Positions 19,201-29,736 are shown, numbered from the stretch's first letter. The stretch is 46,112 nucleotides of DNA from Oxalobacteraceae bacterium (GCA_030698225.1 JAUYNR010000009.1:1-46112), one strand, 5' to 3'. Notes: generated from the letters alone by a model not told the origin. Program-made: numbers and translations.

Positions 19201-19902
19201 CACCTGCTGGGCGGATTTCCATCCGGCGACACGCGCCTGCGTCAAGTCGAGATCGACAGTCATGCCGCTTTCGACCACTTCGGACAACGCGGTAAAGCCG
19301 ACCCATGCACCGGAAAAGCGCGACAGCGCCCAGCCGTACAGGCCGAACTCCAGATATTCGGCGACGCTGGCCGGCGACACGGTGGGCACGCCCCAGGCCT
19401 GGAACGCAAGATCGCTCTGGTGCGACATCGAGGACGATACGCAGCCATGGTCGTCGCCGGCGACGATCAGCACGCCGCCGGTCGGCGACGAGCCGTAGGC
19501 ATTGCCGTGCTTGAGCGCATCGGCGGCGCGGTCCACGCCCGGTCCCTTGCCGTACCAGTACGCGAAGACGCCGTCGACGCTGCGCTGCGGATCGGACTCG
19601 ACCTGCTGCGTGCCGAGCACTGCGGTGGCGCCCAATTCCTCGTTGATCGCAGGCAGGAAACTTATCTGGCTGCGCTCGAGGATATCCCTGGCTTGCCACA
19701 ATGCCTGATCGATCATGCCCAAGGGCGACCCGCGATAGCCGCTGATGAAGCCCGCCGTATGCAATCCCTGCGCGACATCGAGCGCGCGCTGCATCAGCGG
19801 CAGCCGCACCAGGGCCTGGATCCCGGTCAGGAAAACCTGCCCCCCGGGCGCCAGCAGGTTGTCCGATAGTCTGTAATGCGAACGAAATTTTGTCTCTTCC
19901 AT
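16285..19902 (-). CDS. Fused indolepyruvate ferredoxin oxidoreductase (IorA-IorB type, 1205 aa)
   Basis: Single-chain 2-oxoacid oxidoreductase converting arylpyruvates (indole-, phenyl-, hydroxyphenylpyruvate) plus CoA to arylacetyl-CoA, with reduction of ferredoxin. The N-terminal pyrimidine-binding domain has GFISGYRGSPLGMIDQAL. The ThDP/Mg site is GDGTYYHSG through NDAVAMTGGQ (near 505-540). A cysteine-rich iron-sulfur segment follows (CDGCGDC, CNKDYTCAKGFCPS; about 650-690). The gamma-type domain begins near VTGVGGTGIITVGALL (about 735 on). Length matches the fused family of about 1150-1200 residues found in many betaproteobacteria. It is divergent from an Lrp/AsnC gene, typical of amino-acid catabolism. 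The ribosome site is weak (GGGCAGCC). A second, two-gene ior system lies at 34494-38242. Confidence 0.93.
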   Translation of the reverse strand: MEETKFRSHYRLSDNLLAPGGQVFLTGIQALVRLPLMQRALDVAQGLHTAGFISGYRGSPLGMIDQALWQARDILERSQISFLPAINEELGATAVLGTQQVESDPQRSVDGVFAYWYGKGPGVDRAADALKHGNAYGSSPTGGVLIVAGDDHGCVSSSMSHQSDLAFQAWGVPTVSPASVAEYLEFGLYGWALSRFSGAWVGFTALSEVVESGMTVDLDLTQARVAGWKSAQQVRHETGFAAPADGLHYRSEDPPSPRIEMRLQHKLDAVRAFSRVNSIDRLLIAAPDASAGIVTCGKAHYDLIEVLRRLGLSQDALAEAGVRLYKVGLSFPIEQTRMVEFARGLGQILVIEEKAPVVETQMRDLFYNAPQGVRPIITGKCDAAGQSQISAIGELRPSRLIEMVADWLARHSPALDRRARVVDFTLPVLLSNAADGVRRIPYFCSGCPHNTSTRVPQGSSAQAGIGCHFMASWMDRNTSGQIQMGGEGVDWAAHGKFTRTPHVFQNLGDGTYYHSGYLAIRQSVAAKSNITYKILYNDAVAMTGGQPVDGILSVDAIARQVEAEGVKALAVVSDDIGKYDAIRHLFPAYATFHDREQLDQVQRKLRDIAGVTVLIYQQTCAAVKRRRRKQGNMDNKADPEQRLYINQAVCDGCGDCGVQSNCLSVVPVETGFGRKRMINQSNCNKDYTCAKGFCPSFVVVKGGALRKRAGVLREAGGDALAAQLDQLPLPAPHAWTGPYDLMVTGVGGTGIITVGALLAMAAHLECKHASVLDFMGFAQKGGAVLSFVRLADQSEHLNQVRIDTQQADALLACDLVVGASNDALQTVRHGRTRIVANIHETPVPEFLSNPDADLRIGALLEKMHHAAGKDQVETFDAQTLAEQFLGDTIGANILAMGYAWQSGLIPIGLPAMLRAIELNGVAVEMNQKAFNLGRLAAGNPQALQALLQGAAAQDGSAGSPIGTLDELIAQRIEHLRAYQDDAYAQRYRALVERVRDTERALTGTGTGAGTRLRLTESVALHFAKLMAYKDEYEVARLYTDGVFQKQLAAQFEGDYTLEFLLAPPLLSRVSGAGETPRKMRSGAWTMSALRMLAKGRKLRGTWLDVFGNTEERRIERELIGNYERRMLELLPQLTPDNLGSAIEFAAIPQRIRGFRHVKRANIGLARERETEILHRFDPSRYPRPQASRETIPGKFSSIPIARIDG

Positions 19903-20030
19903 GATGGCTGCCCGTTGTAGTAGTTATGCAACGAGTCTATGCTTCAATCCAGAGAAAATATTTCTTATCCTTTGCCAAAAAATATAATATCGAGAAAACC
20001 GTTCTTACAATTGACTTAATAGGAGAAAAA
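19903..20030. promoter_or_regulatory. Divergent promoter region, fused ior and lrp-like gene
   Basis: A 128-bp AT-rich gap between divergent starts. TATAAT occurs at 19983-19988 on the plus strand and AGGAGA lies just before the ATG at 20031. Lrp/AsnC proteins commonly control the neighbouring divergent gene from such a gap. I see no unambiguous Lrp box. Confidence 0.45.
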
Positions 20031-20495
20031 ATGTCCCCTCTGGACAGCTTCAGCATTCGCATCCTGTCTGAACTGCAGCGTGATGCACGCCAGACCATAC
20101 TGCAGATTGCGCAGCGCATCGGCCTGACCAACACGCCGTGCTGGAAGCGGATCAAGGAAATGGAGCGGGACGGCGTGATTCGCGGCTATACCGCGCTGGT
20201 CGATCGCGACAAGGTCGGCTTGCTGATCTGCGTGCTGGCGGAAATCAACCTCAGCAAGCACACAGAAAAGAATGCGTCCGATTTCGAAAAGGAAGTGGCC
20301 GCGTGTCCGCAAATCACCGAGTGCTACAGCACCACCGGCAATGCCGATTACATGATCAAGGTGGTCACCACCGACATCAAGGCCTATGAAACCTTCCTGC
20401 ACAACGTGCTGTTCAAGCTGCCCGGAGTCGAACATGTACGTTCCAGCATTGTGCTGCGCGACGTGAAGTGCGATCCCCGCATGCCGCTGACATGA
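20031..20495 (+). CDS. Lrp/AsnC family transcriptional regulator
   Basis: A 154-residue regulator. The helix-turn-helix spans about residues 20-46 (TILQIAQRIGLTNTPCWKRI), followed by the RAM ligand domain with ITECYSTTGNADYMIKVV. The start MSPLDSFSIR is chosen for its AGGAGAAAAA ribosome site; 35 upstream in-frame codons lack the family's conserved start region. It is divergent from the fused indolepyruvate oxidoreductase, so it probably controls that gene in response to an aromatic amino acid. This is inference from context. Confidence 0.92.
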   Translation: MSPLDSFSIRILSELQRDARQTILQIAQRIGLTNTPCWKRIKEMERDGVIRGYTALVDRDKVGLLICVLAEINLSKHTEKNASDFEKEVAACPQITECYSTTGNADYMIKVVTTDIKAYETFLHNVLFKLPGVEHVRSSIVLRDVKCDPRMPLT

Positions 20496-20640
20496 CTTTC
20501 CTCAGCCGCCAGCAATCCGGAGGCCGAATCGCCCCATGGGGTTTACTATTCAGCCCGCTATATGGTTGGTATCCAAGGGACAGCGTTATGTCATTTGCGG
20601 CTGTATTGACGTTGCTTTTGACGTCAATCCGCTGGGGCCC

Positions 20641-20727
20641 TGTGTCCCTGTAGGGAGGGAACATCGCCTTGCAAGGCGATGCCGTTACGCAGGCGGATTG
20701 CATGCAATCCGAAACCCCTGCTGCACC
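20641..20727 (-). repeat. Three-hairpin repeat, copy 2 (inverted)
   Basis: Read on the minus strand it starts GGTGCAGCAGGGGTTTCG. The first palindrome has GGATTGCATGCAATCC where copy 1 has GGATCGCATGCGATCC. The second pairs CATCGCC with GGCGATG. It faces copy 3 head to head across a 50-bp spacer, the arrangement called a REPIN when the units are REP sequences. Confidence 0.78.
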
Positions 20728-20777
20728 GCAGCCGTTTGTGTGCTGCAGAAAATGGATCAGAAATGAAGGCTGTCTGA

Positions 20778-20864
20778 GGTGTAGCAGGGGTTTCGCGGGG
20801 CACTGCCCCGCGTCTGCGTAACGGTATCCGCTTGCAAGCGGATACGCGCCCTGCAAGGGAAGCG
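20778..20864 (+). repeat. Three-hairpin repeat, copy 3
   Basis: It starts GGTGTAGCAGGGGTTTCG. The first palindrome is CGCGGGGCACTGCCCCGCG, completely different in its arms from copies 1 and 2 but still self-complementary. The second pairs TATCCGC with GCGGATA and the third CCCT with AGGG. It forms an inverted pair with copy 2. Confidence 0.78.
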
Positions 20865-20941
20865 AGTTCCTTTATTTCCCATTTTTTGCGGCACACAAAC
20901 GGGAATCCCGAAGGGGCAAGTCTGCGGTCGCCTTTCTTTTG

Positions 20942-20975
20942 CTTACTTTTCTTTGGCGAAGCAAAGAAAAGTGAG
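20942..20975. repeat. Long hairpin repeat, terminator-like
   Basis: CTTACTTTTCTTTG (20942-20955) pairs with CAAAGAAAAGTGAG (20962-20975) over 14 positions with one G-T wobble, around a 6-nt loop. The motif is a common intergenic hairpin in betaproteobacteria, as I recall. Lying between convergent genes, it could terminate either transcript. Confidence 0.65.
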
Positions 20976-21061
20976 TAGCCGTCGGGCTACCCCCGACAAA
21001 GCTTCCACGAAGGGCACAGCAATTAATTAAGTTAGCAATTTTGCAGCCGCCCTCTTCCCAG

Positions 21062-21086
21062 CCCTCTCCCGCAAGCGGGAGAAGGG
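21062..21086. repeat. CCCTCTCCCGC hairpin repeat
   Basis: CTCCCGC and GCGGGAG pair around an AA loop, extended imperfectly by CCCT/AGGG. It belongs with the related hairpins at 29713-29736, 42523-42545 and 42905-42927. Confidence 0.6.
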
Positions 21087-21215
21087 GTAATCATAGCAGA
21101 CTGAATAGATACTGTAGTTTGAAAAAATAACGGCAGTATGCGTATAAGTACTGCAGTATCCGCAATAGAATAGTATGGCATTAAAATTACATGGTGGTGT
21201 ATAAATTGCGGCAGC

Positions 21216-21959
21216 TCACTCGACCGGCGCCGGCTTTTTGGCGAAGCCGAGATAGGTTTCGATCACTTTCGGATTTTGCGCCAGGTCGGCGGCCGGGCCT
21301 TCCAGCACCATCTCGCCGGTTTCCAGCACGTAGCCGTAATCGGCCACCTGCAACGCCGCCCGCGCATTCTGCTCGATCAGCAAGGTGGCGACGCCGTTTT
21401 CGCGCAGCCGCTCGATGATGTGGAAAATATCCTTGACGATCAGCGGCGCCAGACCGAGGCTAGGCTCGTCCAGCATCAGCAGCTTCGGTTTGGCCATCAG
21501 CGCGCGGCCGACCGCCAGCATCTGCCGCTCGCCGCCCGACAAGGTGCCGGCATCCTGCTTGCAGCGCGATTTCAGGCGCGGAAACAGCTGGAACACATAG
21601 TCGAGCTGGTCGCTGTAGCCGCTCTCTCGCGCGCGGTAACGGCGGTAACTGCCGAGCAACAGGTTATCCTCGATGCTCATGCTGTTGAACAGCTCGCGCC
21701 GTTCCGGCACCAGGTTCATGCCGCACTCGACACGCGCTTCGATCCCGAGGCCGGCCAGATCCTGACCCAGGAACTTCACCATTCCGCGCCCCGGCAGGCA
21801 ACCCATGATCGCGTTGAGCATGGTCGACTTGCCGGCGCCGTTGGGCCCGATCACGGTGACGATCTGGCCGGGCTCGATCCGGATATTGGCACCATGCAGC
21901 GCCTCCACTTTGCCATAGCCGACATGCAGGTCGGCGACTTCCAGAATCAGATCAGGCAT
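21216..21959 (-). CDS. ABC transporter ATPase, LivF type (system 2)
   Basis: A 247-residue ATPase with Walker [10 protein letters not shown] (38-46), signature LSGGERQML and Walker B LLMLDEP. The LivF segment VPERRELFNSMSIEDNLLLG is nearly identical to that of system 1 (VPERRELFGTMSVEDNLLLG). It overlaps the upstream LivM-LivG fusion gene by 8 bp and is last in the system-2 operon. Its 3' end faces the repeat-rich gap. Confidence 0.92.
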   Translation of the reverse strand: MPDLILEVADLHVGYGKVEALHGANIRIEPGQIVTVIGPNGAGKSTMLNAIMGCLPGRGMVKFLGQDLAGLGIEARVECGMNLVPERRELFNSMSIEDNLLLGSYRRYRARESGYSDQLDYVFQLFPRLKSRCKQDAGTLSGGERQMLAVGRALMAKPKLLMLDEPSLGLAPLIVKDIFHIIERLRENGVATLLIEQNARAALQVADYGYVLETGEMVLEGPAADLAQNPKVIETYLGFAKKPAPVE

Positions 21960-23715
21960 CGATGCCTCCCAGGTAGGCTTCCAGCACCGCCGGGTCGCTT
22001 TGCACCTCGGCCGGCAAACCCTCGGCGATCTTGGTGCCGAATTCCATCACCACCAGCCGGTCGGTCAGGTTCATCACGAAATCCATGTCGTGCTCCACGA
22101 TCAAGATGCTCATCCCTTCGGCCTTCAGCTTTTTCAGCAACTCGGCCAGCGCCTGCTTTTCCTTGTAGCGCAAGCCGGCCGCCGGCTCGTCCAGCAACAG
22201 CAGCGTCGGATCGCAGCACAGCGCGCGCGCGATTTCCAGAATCCGCTGCTGGCCCAGCGCCAGGCTGCCGGCCTCTTCATACATATGCTGCTGCAGGCCG
22301 ACCCGCTCCAGCTGCAGCGCCGCCTCGTGCAGCAGCGCCGCCTCGTCGGCGCGATTCGCGCATACCAGGCTGCGGGCAACACCGGCCTGGCCACGCAGGT
22401 GCGCGCCGAGCGCGACGTTTTCCAGCACCGTCATGCCCGCCAACAGCTTCACATGCTGGAAGGTGCGGCCGATGCCAAGCTTGACGATTTCGCGCGACCG
22501 CAGCTGGCTGATCGGCTGGCCGCGGAAATGGATCGTGCCGCCTGTCACTGCCAGCACCCCGGTCACCAGGTTGAACATCGTCGATTTGCCGGCGCCGTTG
22601 GGACCGATCAGGCCGATGATTTCGCCGGCTTTGACGTTGAACGATAAATTATTCACCGCGATCAGGCCGCCGAACCGCTTGTGCGCCTGGTTCACTTCGA
22701 GGAGCGTTTCGCCGGCCTGCGGCTTGGCGCGTACCGGCAGTGCCGGCGCCTCGGCCGGCGCCACCGCAGTCCGCCGTTGCCGGAAGTGGCGGGTGATGAA
22801 CGGCCACAGGCCGTCGCGCGCATGCTGCAGCAGGATCACCAGCAGGATGCCGAATACGATCAATTCATAATTGCCGGAACCGCCGATCAGTTTCGGCAGC
22901 CATCCCTGCAACTGATCCTTCAATAAAGTCAGCAGCGCCGATCCCAGAATCGCGCCCCACAAATGACCGGCACCACCGACCACCGCCATGAACAGGTATT
23001 CGATGCCCATATTCAGGCTGAACGGACTGGGATTGACCGTGCGCTGCAGATGCGCATACAGCCAGCCCGAAATGCCGGCGAGCACCGCCGCATACACGAA
23101 TACCACCACTTTCATCCACGCGGTATCGACGCCCATCGCTTCGGCCATCTGGCCGCCCCCCTTCAGCGCGCGGATCGCGCGGCCCGGCCGCGAATTGAGC
23201 AGGTTGCGCGAGGTGAGCATCACGAGTATGACCATCAGCCAGATAAGGTAATACATTGCGCGGCCGCTGCTCAACACGATGCCGAACAGGCTGATCGGAG
23301 GAATGCCGCCGATGCCGTCGTACTTGCCGAGGAATTCGAGGTTGCCGAATAAATAGTAAATCGACAGTGCCCACGCAATCGTGCCCAGCGGCAGGAAATG
23401 GCCGGACAGGCGCATCGTCACCGCTCCCAGCGCAAACGCGGCCAGCGAGGTCAGCGCAATGCCGGCGATCAGCGTCAGCCACGGGTTCAGCCCATAGGCA
23501 GTGCTCAGGTACGCGCTGGTGTAGGCGCCGATACCGACGAAAGCGGCCTGCCCGAACGAAGTCAGCCCAGCCACCCCGGTCAGCAGCACCAGGCCGATCG
23601 CGACGATACTGTACAGGCCGATATAGTTGGCCAGCGTGATCCAGAATTCGGGCGACGGCAACACCGGCAGCAGCGCAACGGCGGCGACGAACAGCAGGAA
23701 GAAGGGATTCTTCAT
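21952..23715 (-). CDS. Fused ABC permease-ATPase, LivM-LivG (system 2)
   Basis: A 587-residue fusion like that of system 1. The LivM half occupies about residues 1-315 ([52 protein letters not shown]). The LivG half begins near ETLLEVNQAHKRFGG, with Walker [10 protein letters not shown] around 369-377, signature [16 protein letters not shown] and [10 protein letters not shown]. The two fusions are clearly paralogous over both halves. The start lies three bases after the LivH stop (TAG GAG ATG), and the stop region overlaps LivF. The linker is rich in Pro and Ala (APAEAPALPVRAKP). Confidence 0.9.
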   Translation of the reverse strand: MKNPFFLLFVAAVALLPVLPSPEFWITLANYIGLYSIVAIGLVLLTGVAGLTSFGQAAFVGIGAYTSAYLSTAYGLNPWLTLIAGIALTSLAAFALGAVTMRLSGHFLPLGTIAWALSIYYLFGNLEFLGKYDGIGGIPPISLFGIVLSSGRAMYYLIWLMVILVMLTSRNLLNSRPGRAIRALKGGGQMAEAMGVDTAWMKVVVFVYAAVLAGISGWLYAHLQRTVNPSPFSLNMGIEYLFMAVVGGAGHLWGAILGSALLTLLKDQLQGWLPKLIGGSGNYELIVFGILLVILLQHARDGLWPFITRHFRQRRTAVAPAEAPALPVRAKPQAGETLLEVNQAHKRFGGLIAVNNLSFNVKAGEIIGLIGPNGAGKSTMFNLVTGVLAVTGGTIHFRGQPISQLRSREIVKLGIGRTFQHVKLLAGMTVLENVALGAHLRGQAGVARSLVCANRADEAALLHEAALQLERVGLQQHMYEEAGSLALGQQRILEIARALCCDPTLLLLDEPAAGLRYKEKQALAELLKKLKAEGMSILIVEHDMDFVMNLTDRLVVMEFGTKIAEGLPAEVQSDPAVLEAYLGGIDA

Positions 23716-23718
23716 CTC

Positions 23719-24780
23719 CTATTCCTCTTCGTCCGAATGGGCCGACGTCAGGGAACGCCACAGCAATACCGGAATCACCAGCGTAAACACGATCACTTCC
23801 TTGAACGCGCTGGCCCAGAACGACGAGTACGATTCGAGCAAGCCGACCAGCAGCGCGCCGGCCGCGGCGACCGGGTAACTGGCCAGCCCGCCGAAGATGG
23901 CGCCGACAAAACCCTTCAGGCCGATCAGGAAACCGGAGTCGTAATACAAGGTCGTGATCGGTGCAATCAGGATGCCGGACAGTACGCCCATGCCAGCCGC
24001 CAGCGTGAACGCAAGGCGTCCGGCGCGCCCGGTTTCGATCCCCATCAGCCGGGCCCCGAGCCGGTTGACCGCAGTCGCACGCAACGCTTTTCCGGCCAGC
24101 GTGCGCTCGAAAAAATAATACAACGCGACAATCAATAACAGCGACACCAGGACGATGGTTGCGCTCTGGCCGGACACGGTCAGCGTGCCCCACTGGAAAC
24201 TGGCATCCGAAAACGGCGTGGTGCGCGAACCCTCGGCGCCGAACATCACCAGCCCCAGGCCGACCAGCGCGAAATGCACGCCGACCGACACGATCAGCAA
24301 CACCAGCACGCTCGCTTCGGCCAGCGGCTGATAGGCGACCCGGTACAGCAGCGGGCCCATCGGCACCACGATCAGCAGCGTCAGCGCCGCCTGCAGCAGC
24401 AGCGGCAGGCTGGCCACCTGCACCACCGTCGCCAAAGCAAGCACCGCCAGCGGGAAAATTACCGTCTTGCAAGCAGCCGGCAACAGCGTTTTCGACAGGC
24501 CGCGGCCATGCCCGGTCAGCCGAAACTGACGGGCGGCGGCGGCCAACTCCATCAGGAAGGCGACGATTCCCAGCGCCAGCAGCAGCACTGCGGTGGTGGC
24601 GAATTTGCCGGCCTGCAGCGCAGCCATCGTCAGCGCGCCATATGCGACAAACTCGCCCTGCGGAATGAAAATCACCCGCGTGACCGAAAATACCAGCACG
24701 ATTGCCAGCGCCAGCAGCGCATACACCGCGCCGGTGGAAATGCCATCCTGCGCCAGGATGGCGGCGATTGAAAAATCCAT
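23719..24780 (-). CDS. ABC transporter permease, LivH type (system 2)
   Basis: A 353-residue permease starting [13 protein letters not shown], preceded by AGGATACCC. It shares with the system-1 LivH the N-terminal [28 protein letters not shown] region, the [15 protein letters not shown] cytoplasmic loop and the C-terminal [15 protein letters not shown] segment. It too has the extra region after the third membrane segment. It follows the binding-protein gene after a 150-bp gap holding a hairpin repeat and is tightly linked to the fusion gene downstream. Confidence 0.92.
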   Translation of the reverse strand: MDFSIAAILAQDGISTGAVYALLALAIVLVFSVTRVIFIPQGEFVAYGALTMAALQAGKFATTAVLLLALGIVAFLMELAAAARQFRLTGHGRGLSKTLLPAACKTVIFPLAVLALATVVQVASLPLLLQAALTLLIVVPMGPLLYRVAYQPLAEASVLVLLIVSVGVHFALVGLGLVMFGAEGSRTTPFSDASFQWGTLTVSGQSATIVLVSLLLIVALYYFFERTLAGKALRATAVNRLGARLMGIETGRAGRLAFTLAAGMGVLSGILIAPITTLYYDSGFLIGLKGFVGAIFGGLASYPVAAAGALLVGLLESYSSFWASAFKEVIVFTLVIPVLLWRSLTSAHSDEEE

Positions 24781-24829
24781 GGGTATCCTGTTTGATTTGG
24801 CGCTAGCGGCATGTCGGGCGGAAAACCAC

Positions 24830-24900
24830 GTAGGGCGGAAAAGCGCAGCGCCTTCCGCCGGCGCCTCCCCGGCGGATAACGCTACGCTCATCCGCCCTAC
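24830..24900. repeat. Inverted repeat pair GTAGGGCGGA / TCCGCCCTAC
   Basis: GTAGGGCGGA (24830-24839) and TCCGCCCTAC (24891-24900) bracket a segment containing AAAAGCGCAGCGCCTTCCGCC. The family recurs at 33730-33892 and 41166-41240. It lies inside the system-2 operon between binding protein and LivH, where it could tune relative expression by transcript folding. Confidence 0.7.
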
Positions 24901-24931
24901 ATGTGAATTACGTTCCTTAAGGCCATAAGGC

Positions 24932-26092
24932 TTATTTCGGCAGCGCCCACTTGCCGTTTTCGATCTTGACCATCACCCGGGCGCGCTGGTCCAGCCCGAG
25001 ATGGTCATTCGCATTCATGTTGACGATGCCGTGCGAAACCGGCAGATTCCGGATCGCTTCGAGCGCATCGCGCAACGCTTTCCTGAACTCTTTGGTGCCC
25101 GGCTGCGCCTTTTTCAGCGCTTCCGGCGCGGCCGCGGCAAACAGCATGCCGGCATCCCACGCATGGCCGCCGAAGGTCGAGACGCTGCCGGCGCCATACG
25201 CTTTTTCATACGCGCGCTTGTAGGTCATCGCGGATTTTTTCACCGGATTGCTGTCGGGCAGCTGCTCGACCACCAGCAACGGCCCTGCCGGCAGCCAGGT
25301 GCCTTCGCAATCCTTGCCGCAGACGCGCAGGAAGTCGTTGTTGGCGACGCCGTGGGTCTGATAGATCTTGCCTTTGTAGCCGCGCTCCTTGAGCGTCTTT
25401 TGCGGCAGTGCGGCCGGGGTGCCGGAGCCGGCAATCAAGACCGCATCCGGATTGGCACCGATGACTTTGAGGATTTGGCCGGTGACCGAGGTATCGCTGC
25501 GGGCAAAGCGCTCACTGGCGACGACTTTGATCTTGCGCAGTTCGGCCAGCTTCGAAAACTCCTTGAACCAGCCTTCGCCGTAGGCATCGGCAAAGCCGAT
25601 GAAAGCGACCGTCTTGATTCCGCTATCGGCCATGTGGGCGGTGATCGCGGTAGACATGTGCGAGTCGTTTTGCGGTGTCTTGAATACCCAGTGGCGCTTG
25701 GCATCGACCGGCTCGACAATCATGGCCGAAGCGGCCATCGAAATCATCGGGGTTTCCAGTTCCGATACGACATTGAGCATCGCCAGCGAGTTGGGGGTGA
25801 CGGTGGAGCCGATGATCAGGTCGACCTTGTCTTCCGAAATCAGCTTGCGCGTATTCTTGACTGCGGTCGTGGTGTCGGACGCATCGTCCAGCACGATGTA
25901 CTCGACTGACTTGCCGCCGATTTCCTTGGGCATCAGCGCGAACGTGTTTTTCTCCGGAATGCCGAGCGAGGCGGCCGGGCCGGTGGCGCTGACCACCACG
26001 CCGATCTTGATCTGGGCCCAGCTGCTGCCGCTGCCGAGCAAGGCCGCAAGCAGCACCAGCTGAAGTGACGCTTTATTTATGCGTTGTGTCAT
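24932..26092 (-). CDS. ABC transporter substrate-binding protein, HAAT/LivK type (system 2)
   Basis: A 386-residue periplasmic binding protein with an N-terminal signal ending SGSSWAQ before [22 protein letters not shown]. Conserved landmarks shared with system 1 are [36 protein letters not shown] and [10 protein letters not shown]. It carries two cysteines (VCGKDCEG, around residues 258-263) absent from the system-1 protein at that position, possibly a disulfide. Unlike system 1, it is co-directional with its permeases. Ligand unknown; an aromatic acid or amino acid fits the neighbourhood. Confidence 0.92.
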   Translation of the reverse strand: MTQRINKASLQLVLLAALLGSGSSWAQIKIGVVVSATGPAASLGIPEKNTFALMPKEIGGKSVEYIVLDDASDTTTAVKNTRKLISEDKVDLIIGSTVTPNSLAMLNVVSELETPMISMAASAMIVEPVDAKRHWVFKTPQNDSHMSTAITAHMADSGIKTVAFIGFADAYGEGWFKEFSKLAELRKIKVVASERFARSDTSVTGQILKVIGANPDAVLIAGSGTPAALPQKTLKERGYKGKIYQTHGVANNDFLRVCGKDCEGTWLPAGPLLVVEQLPDSNPVKKSAMTYKRAYEKAYGAGSVSTFGGHAWDAGMLFAAAAPEALKKAQPGTKEFRKALRDALEAIRNLPVSHGIVNMNANDHLGLDQRARVMVKIENGKWALPK

Positions 26093-26306
26093 TTTTCGTC
26101 TCCTGGATTTGTGGTTTTATTGCGTTCGATCATGCTTGATTGACCTGTTGTGCCCTCTTTCCGCTTATGCCCTGCACGGTTAAGCCGGCGCTGCGTTGGT
26201 CGCAGAGTCCGGCGACCTTACCGGTTGATGCAGGCCGAATCAATAGTACGTGATGCGGCATCGATTCTGGCAATAAATTTCAGCCATTCCCGGCGCCGGC
26301 GTCGCA

Positions 26307-27761
<1,455 letters not shown>

Positions 27762-27765
<4 letters not shown>

Positions 27766-28784
27766 TGCTGCCTCCCGCGACGCCAATGTGCCAGCAGCCG
27801 GGGCAGCAGCGCCAAGCCGCCCAGGATGCCGCCGCGCAGAAACAGGGTGATCACGATCAGCAGGATGCCGAGCCAGAACAGCCAGTATTGCGGATTCAGG
27901 CTGGCCAGGTAATCCTGTGCCAGCAGGAAGGCGGCAGCACCGACAAAGCCGCCATACAGGGTGGCGGTGCCGCCGATGATCAGCATGATCAGCAGGTCGG
28001 CCGAACGCTGGAAACTGAGCACATCGATGCCGACGAATTGCGTGGTCTGCGTCAGCAGTGCGCCGGCCACGCCTGCCAGCAGCGCCGAGTAGGTGTAAAT
28101 ATTGGTTAACCGGGCGCCGACCGGGATGCCGATCGCAATCGCCCGCACCCGGTTTTCGCGGATGCTGCGCAGCGACAAGCCGTACGGCGAATGCATCAGG
28201 CTGCGCGTCAACACGAACAGCAGGAAGCTGACGCCAAGCACGTACAGGTAGGCGGTTTTGCCGTACAGATCGAAACGGAACAGGCCGAACAGCTTGCCCA
28301 TTTCGACTCCCTGCAAGCCATCGACACCGCCGGTCAGCGCAATCGCACGGTTCGCGACTTCATACAGCAGCAAGCCGATCCCGAGCGTGATCATCAGGCG
28401 AGTCAGATCGCTGCCGCGCAGCACCAGGAAACTGGTCAGATAGCCGGCCAGGCCGGCCGCCAGGCCGCCGGCCAGCAAGCCGGTGAACGGTTCCTGCCAG
28501 CCATGCACGGCCAGCAAGCCGGCGACATACGCGCCGATGCCGAAAAATGCCGCGTGCCCGAGCGTGACGATGCCGGCATAACCGAGGATCAGGTCGAGCG
28601 ACAGCGCGAACAGGCCGCTGATCACGATCTGGGTGGCGAACACCAGGCTGGTTGGAAACGCGAAATACACGCCCGCCAGCGCCAGCCAGAAGCCGATCTC
28701 GGCCGGCTTCCAGCGCTCGCGCGCCTGCAGCGCCGAACGCTGCAGCGCGGCCTGGGCCGTCAGCGGGAATTCCATGATTTTCAT
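27762..28784 (-). CDS. ABC transporter permease, LivM type (system 3)
   Basis: A 340-residue permease with about nine hydrophobic segments. LivM hallmarks are LGYAGIVTLGHAAFFGIGAYV and SLRSIRENRVRAIAIGI. The ATG overlaps the LivH stop by 4 bp and follows GGGAGGTGCG. With LivH it forms the membrane channel of system 3. Confidence 0.91.
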
Positions 28785-29665
28785 CGCACCTCCCTGCGGC
28801 CCAGCAGGCCATGCGGAAACAGCAGCAGCAACAGGATCATCGCGCCATAAATCACGAAGGCGCCGAACTGCGGCACATAATATTTGCCGGCGATGTCAGC
28901 CACCCCGAGCAGCAGCGCCGCCAGCAAGGTCCCGATCACCGAGCCCGGCCCGCCAACCACCACCACCAGCAGGAAATACACCAGATACTTGAGCGCGAAA
29001 TTCGGGTCCAGCCCGAGCACATTGACGCCCAGAGCGCCGCCCAGCCCGGCCAGGCCGCTGCCGAGCGCGAACGTCAGCTGGAACACCCGCTCGACCCGGA
29101 TCCCCATCGATGCCGCGGTGCGCTGGTTATCGACTGCGGCGCGGATCATCGCACCGAAGCGGGTACGCTCCAGGCAGAACACCAGCGCCAGTGTGATGAC
29201 CGCACCGACCGCCATCAGGAACAGCCGGTAGCGTGACAGGTCGATCCCGAACAGCGTAAATTGCCCGTTCAGCGCCTCCGGCAACAACACCGGCTGCTGG
29301 CCAGGCCCCCACAGGTAGCTGGCGCCGGCCATCGCAATGAACAGGATGCCGACCGTCAGCAGCACCTGGTTCAGCGCAGTGCTTTTATACAGCGGCCGGT
29401 ACAGCACGCGTTCGAACAGCAGGCTGGCCAGCGCGACGACGCCAAACACGATCGGCAGCGCCGCCAGGAAACTGATCCCGGCCTGCGCCATCAGCGTCAC
29501 CAGCAGGTAGCCGCCGGCCATCGCAAACACCCCATGCGCGAGGTTGATGAAGCCCATCAGGCCGAGCGTGATCGACAGCCCGACCGAGATCAGGAACAGC
29601 AGGGTGCCATACGCCAGGCCGTCGAACAGTACGCCGAGAAAGTTATGCACGGGGTCGATCTCCAT
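28781..29665 (-). CDS. ABC transporter permease, LivH type (system 3)
   Basis: A 294-residue permease. The LivH signature LGLMGFINLAHGVFAMAGGYL and the ATPase-contact loop MIRAAVDNQRTAASMGI are present. The start MEIDPVHNFLG is chosen from hydropathy and family length; its ribosome site is weak (CGAACTGAA). Sixteen more in-frame codons upstream lack support. It follows the binding-protein gene after a gap with a perfect palindrome (29713-29736). Confidence 0.88.
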   Translation of the reverse strand: MEIDPVHNFLGVLFDGLAYGTLLFLISVGLSITLGLMGFINLAHGVFAMAGGYLLVTLMAQAGISFLAALPIVFGVVALASLLFERVLYRPLYKSTALNQVLLTVGILFIAMAGASYLWGPGQQPVLLPEALNGQFTLFGIDLSRYRLFLMAVGAVITLALVFCLERTRFGAMIRAAVDNQRTAASMGIRVERVFQLTFALGSGLAGLGGALGVNVLGLDPNFALKYLVYFLLVVVVGGPGSVIGTLLAALLLGVADIAGKYYVPQFGAFVIYGAMILLLLLFPHGLLGRREVR

Positions 29666-29712
29666 TTCAGTTCGGCACGATGAAATCTTGACTTCATAGT
29701 GCCCAGTTCTCA

Positions 29713-29736
29713 CCCTCTCCCGCTAGCGGGAGAGGG
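29713..29736. repeat. Perfect 24-bp palindrome (CCCTCTCCCGC family)
   Basis: Two 12-base arms, CCCTCTCCCGCT and its exact complement, meet without a loop and are followed by TCGGGGGTGAAG. It sits between the system-3 binding-protein and LivH genes. There it may stabilise the 3' end of the binding-protein transcript or cause partial termination, a common way of making binding protein in excess. Confidence 0.7.

Larger units (their letters stand above)
20496..21215. other. Repeat-rich intergenic region between convergent genes
   Basis: About 720 bp between the ends of the Lrp-type gene and the system-2 LivF gene. It holds an inverted pair of three-hairpin repeats, a long CTTACTTTTCTTTG hairpin (20942-20975), a CTCCCGC/GCGGGAG hairpin (21062-21086), two CTATTCAG 8-mers (20546-20553; reverse 21101-21108) and the palindrome TACTGCAGTA (21149-21158). 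No protein-coding signal is credible; open frames here derive from the repeats. Confidence 0.7.

Noticed and set aside
20641..20864. CRISPR-like repeat block
   Set aside because: Only two units in opposite orientation, without regular spacers or cas genes; they are palindromic interspersed repeats.
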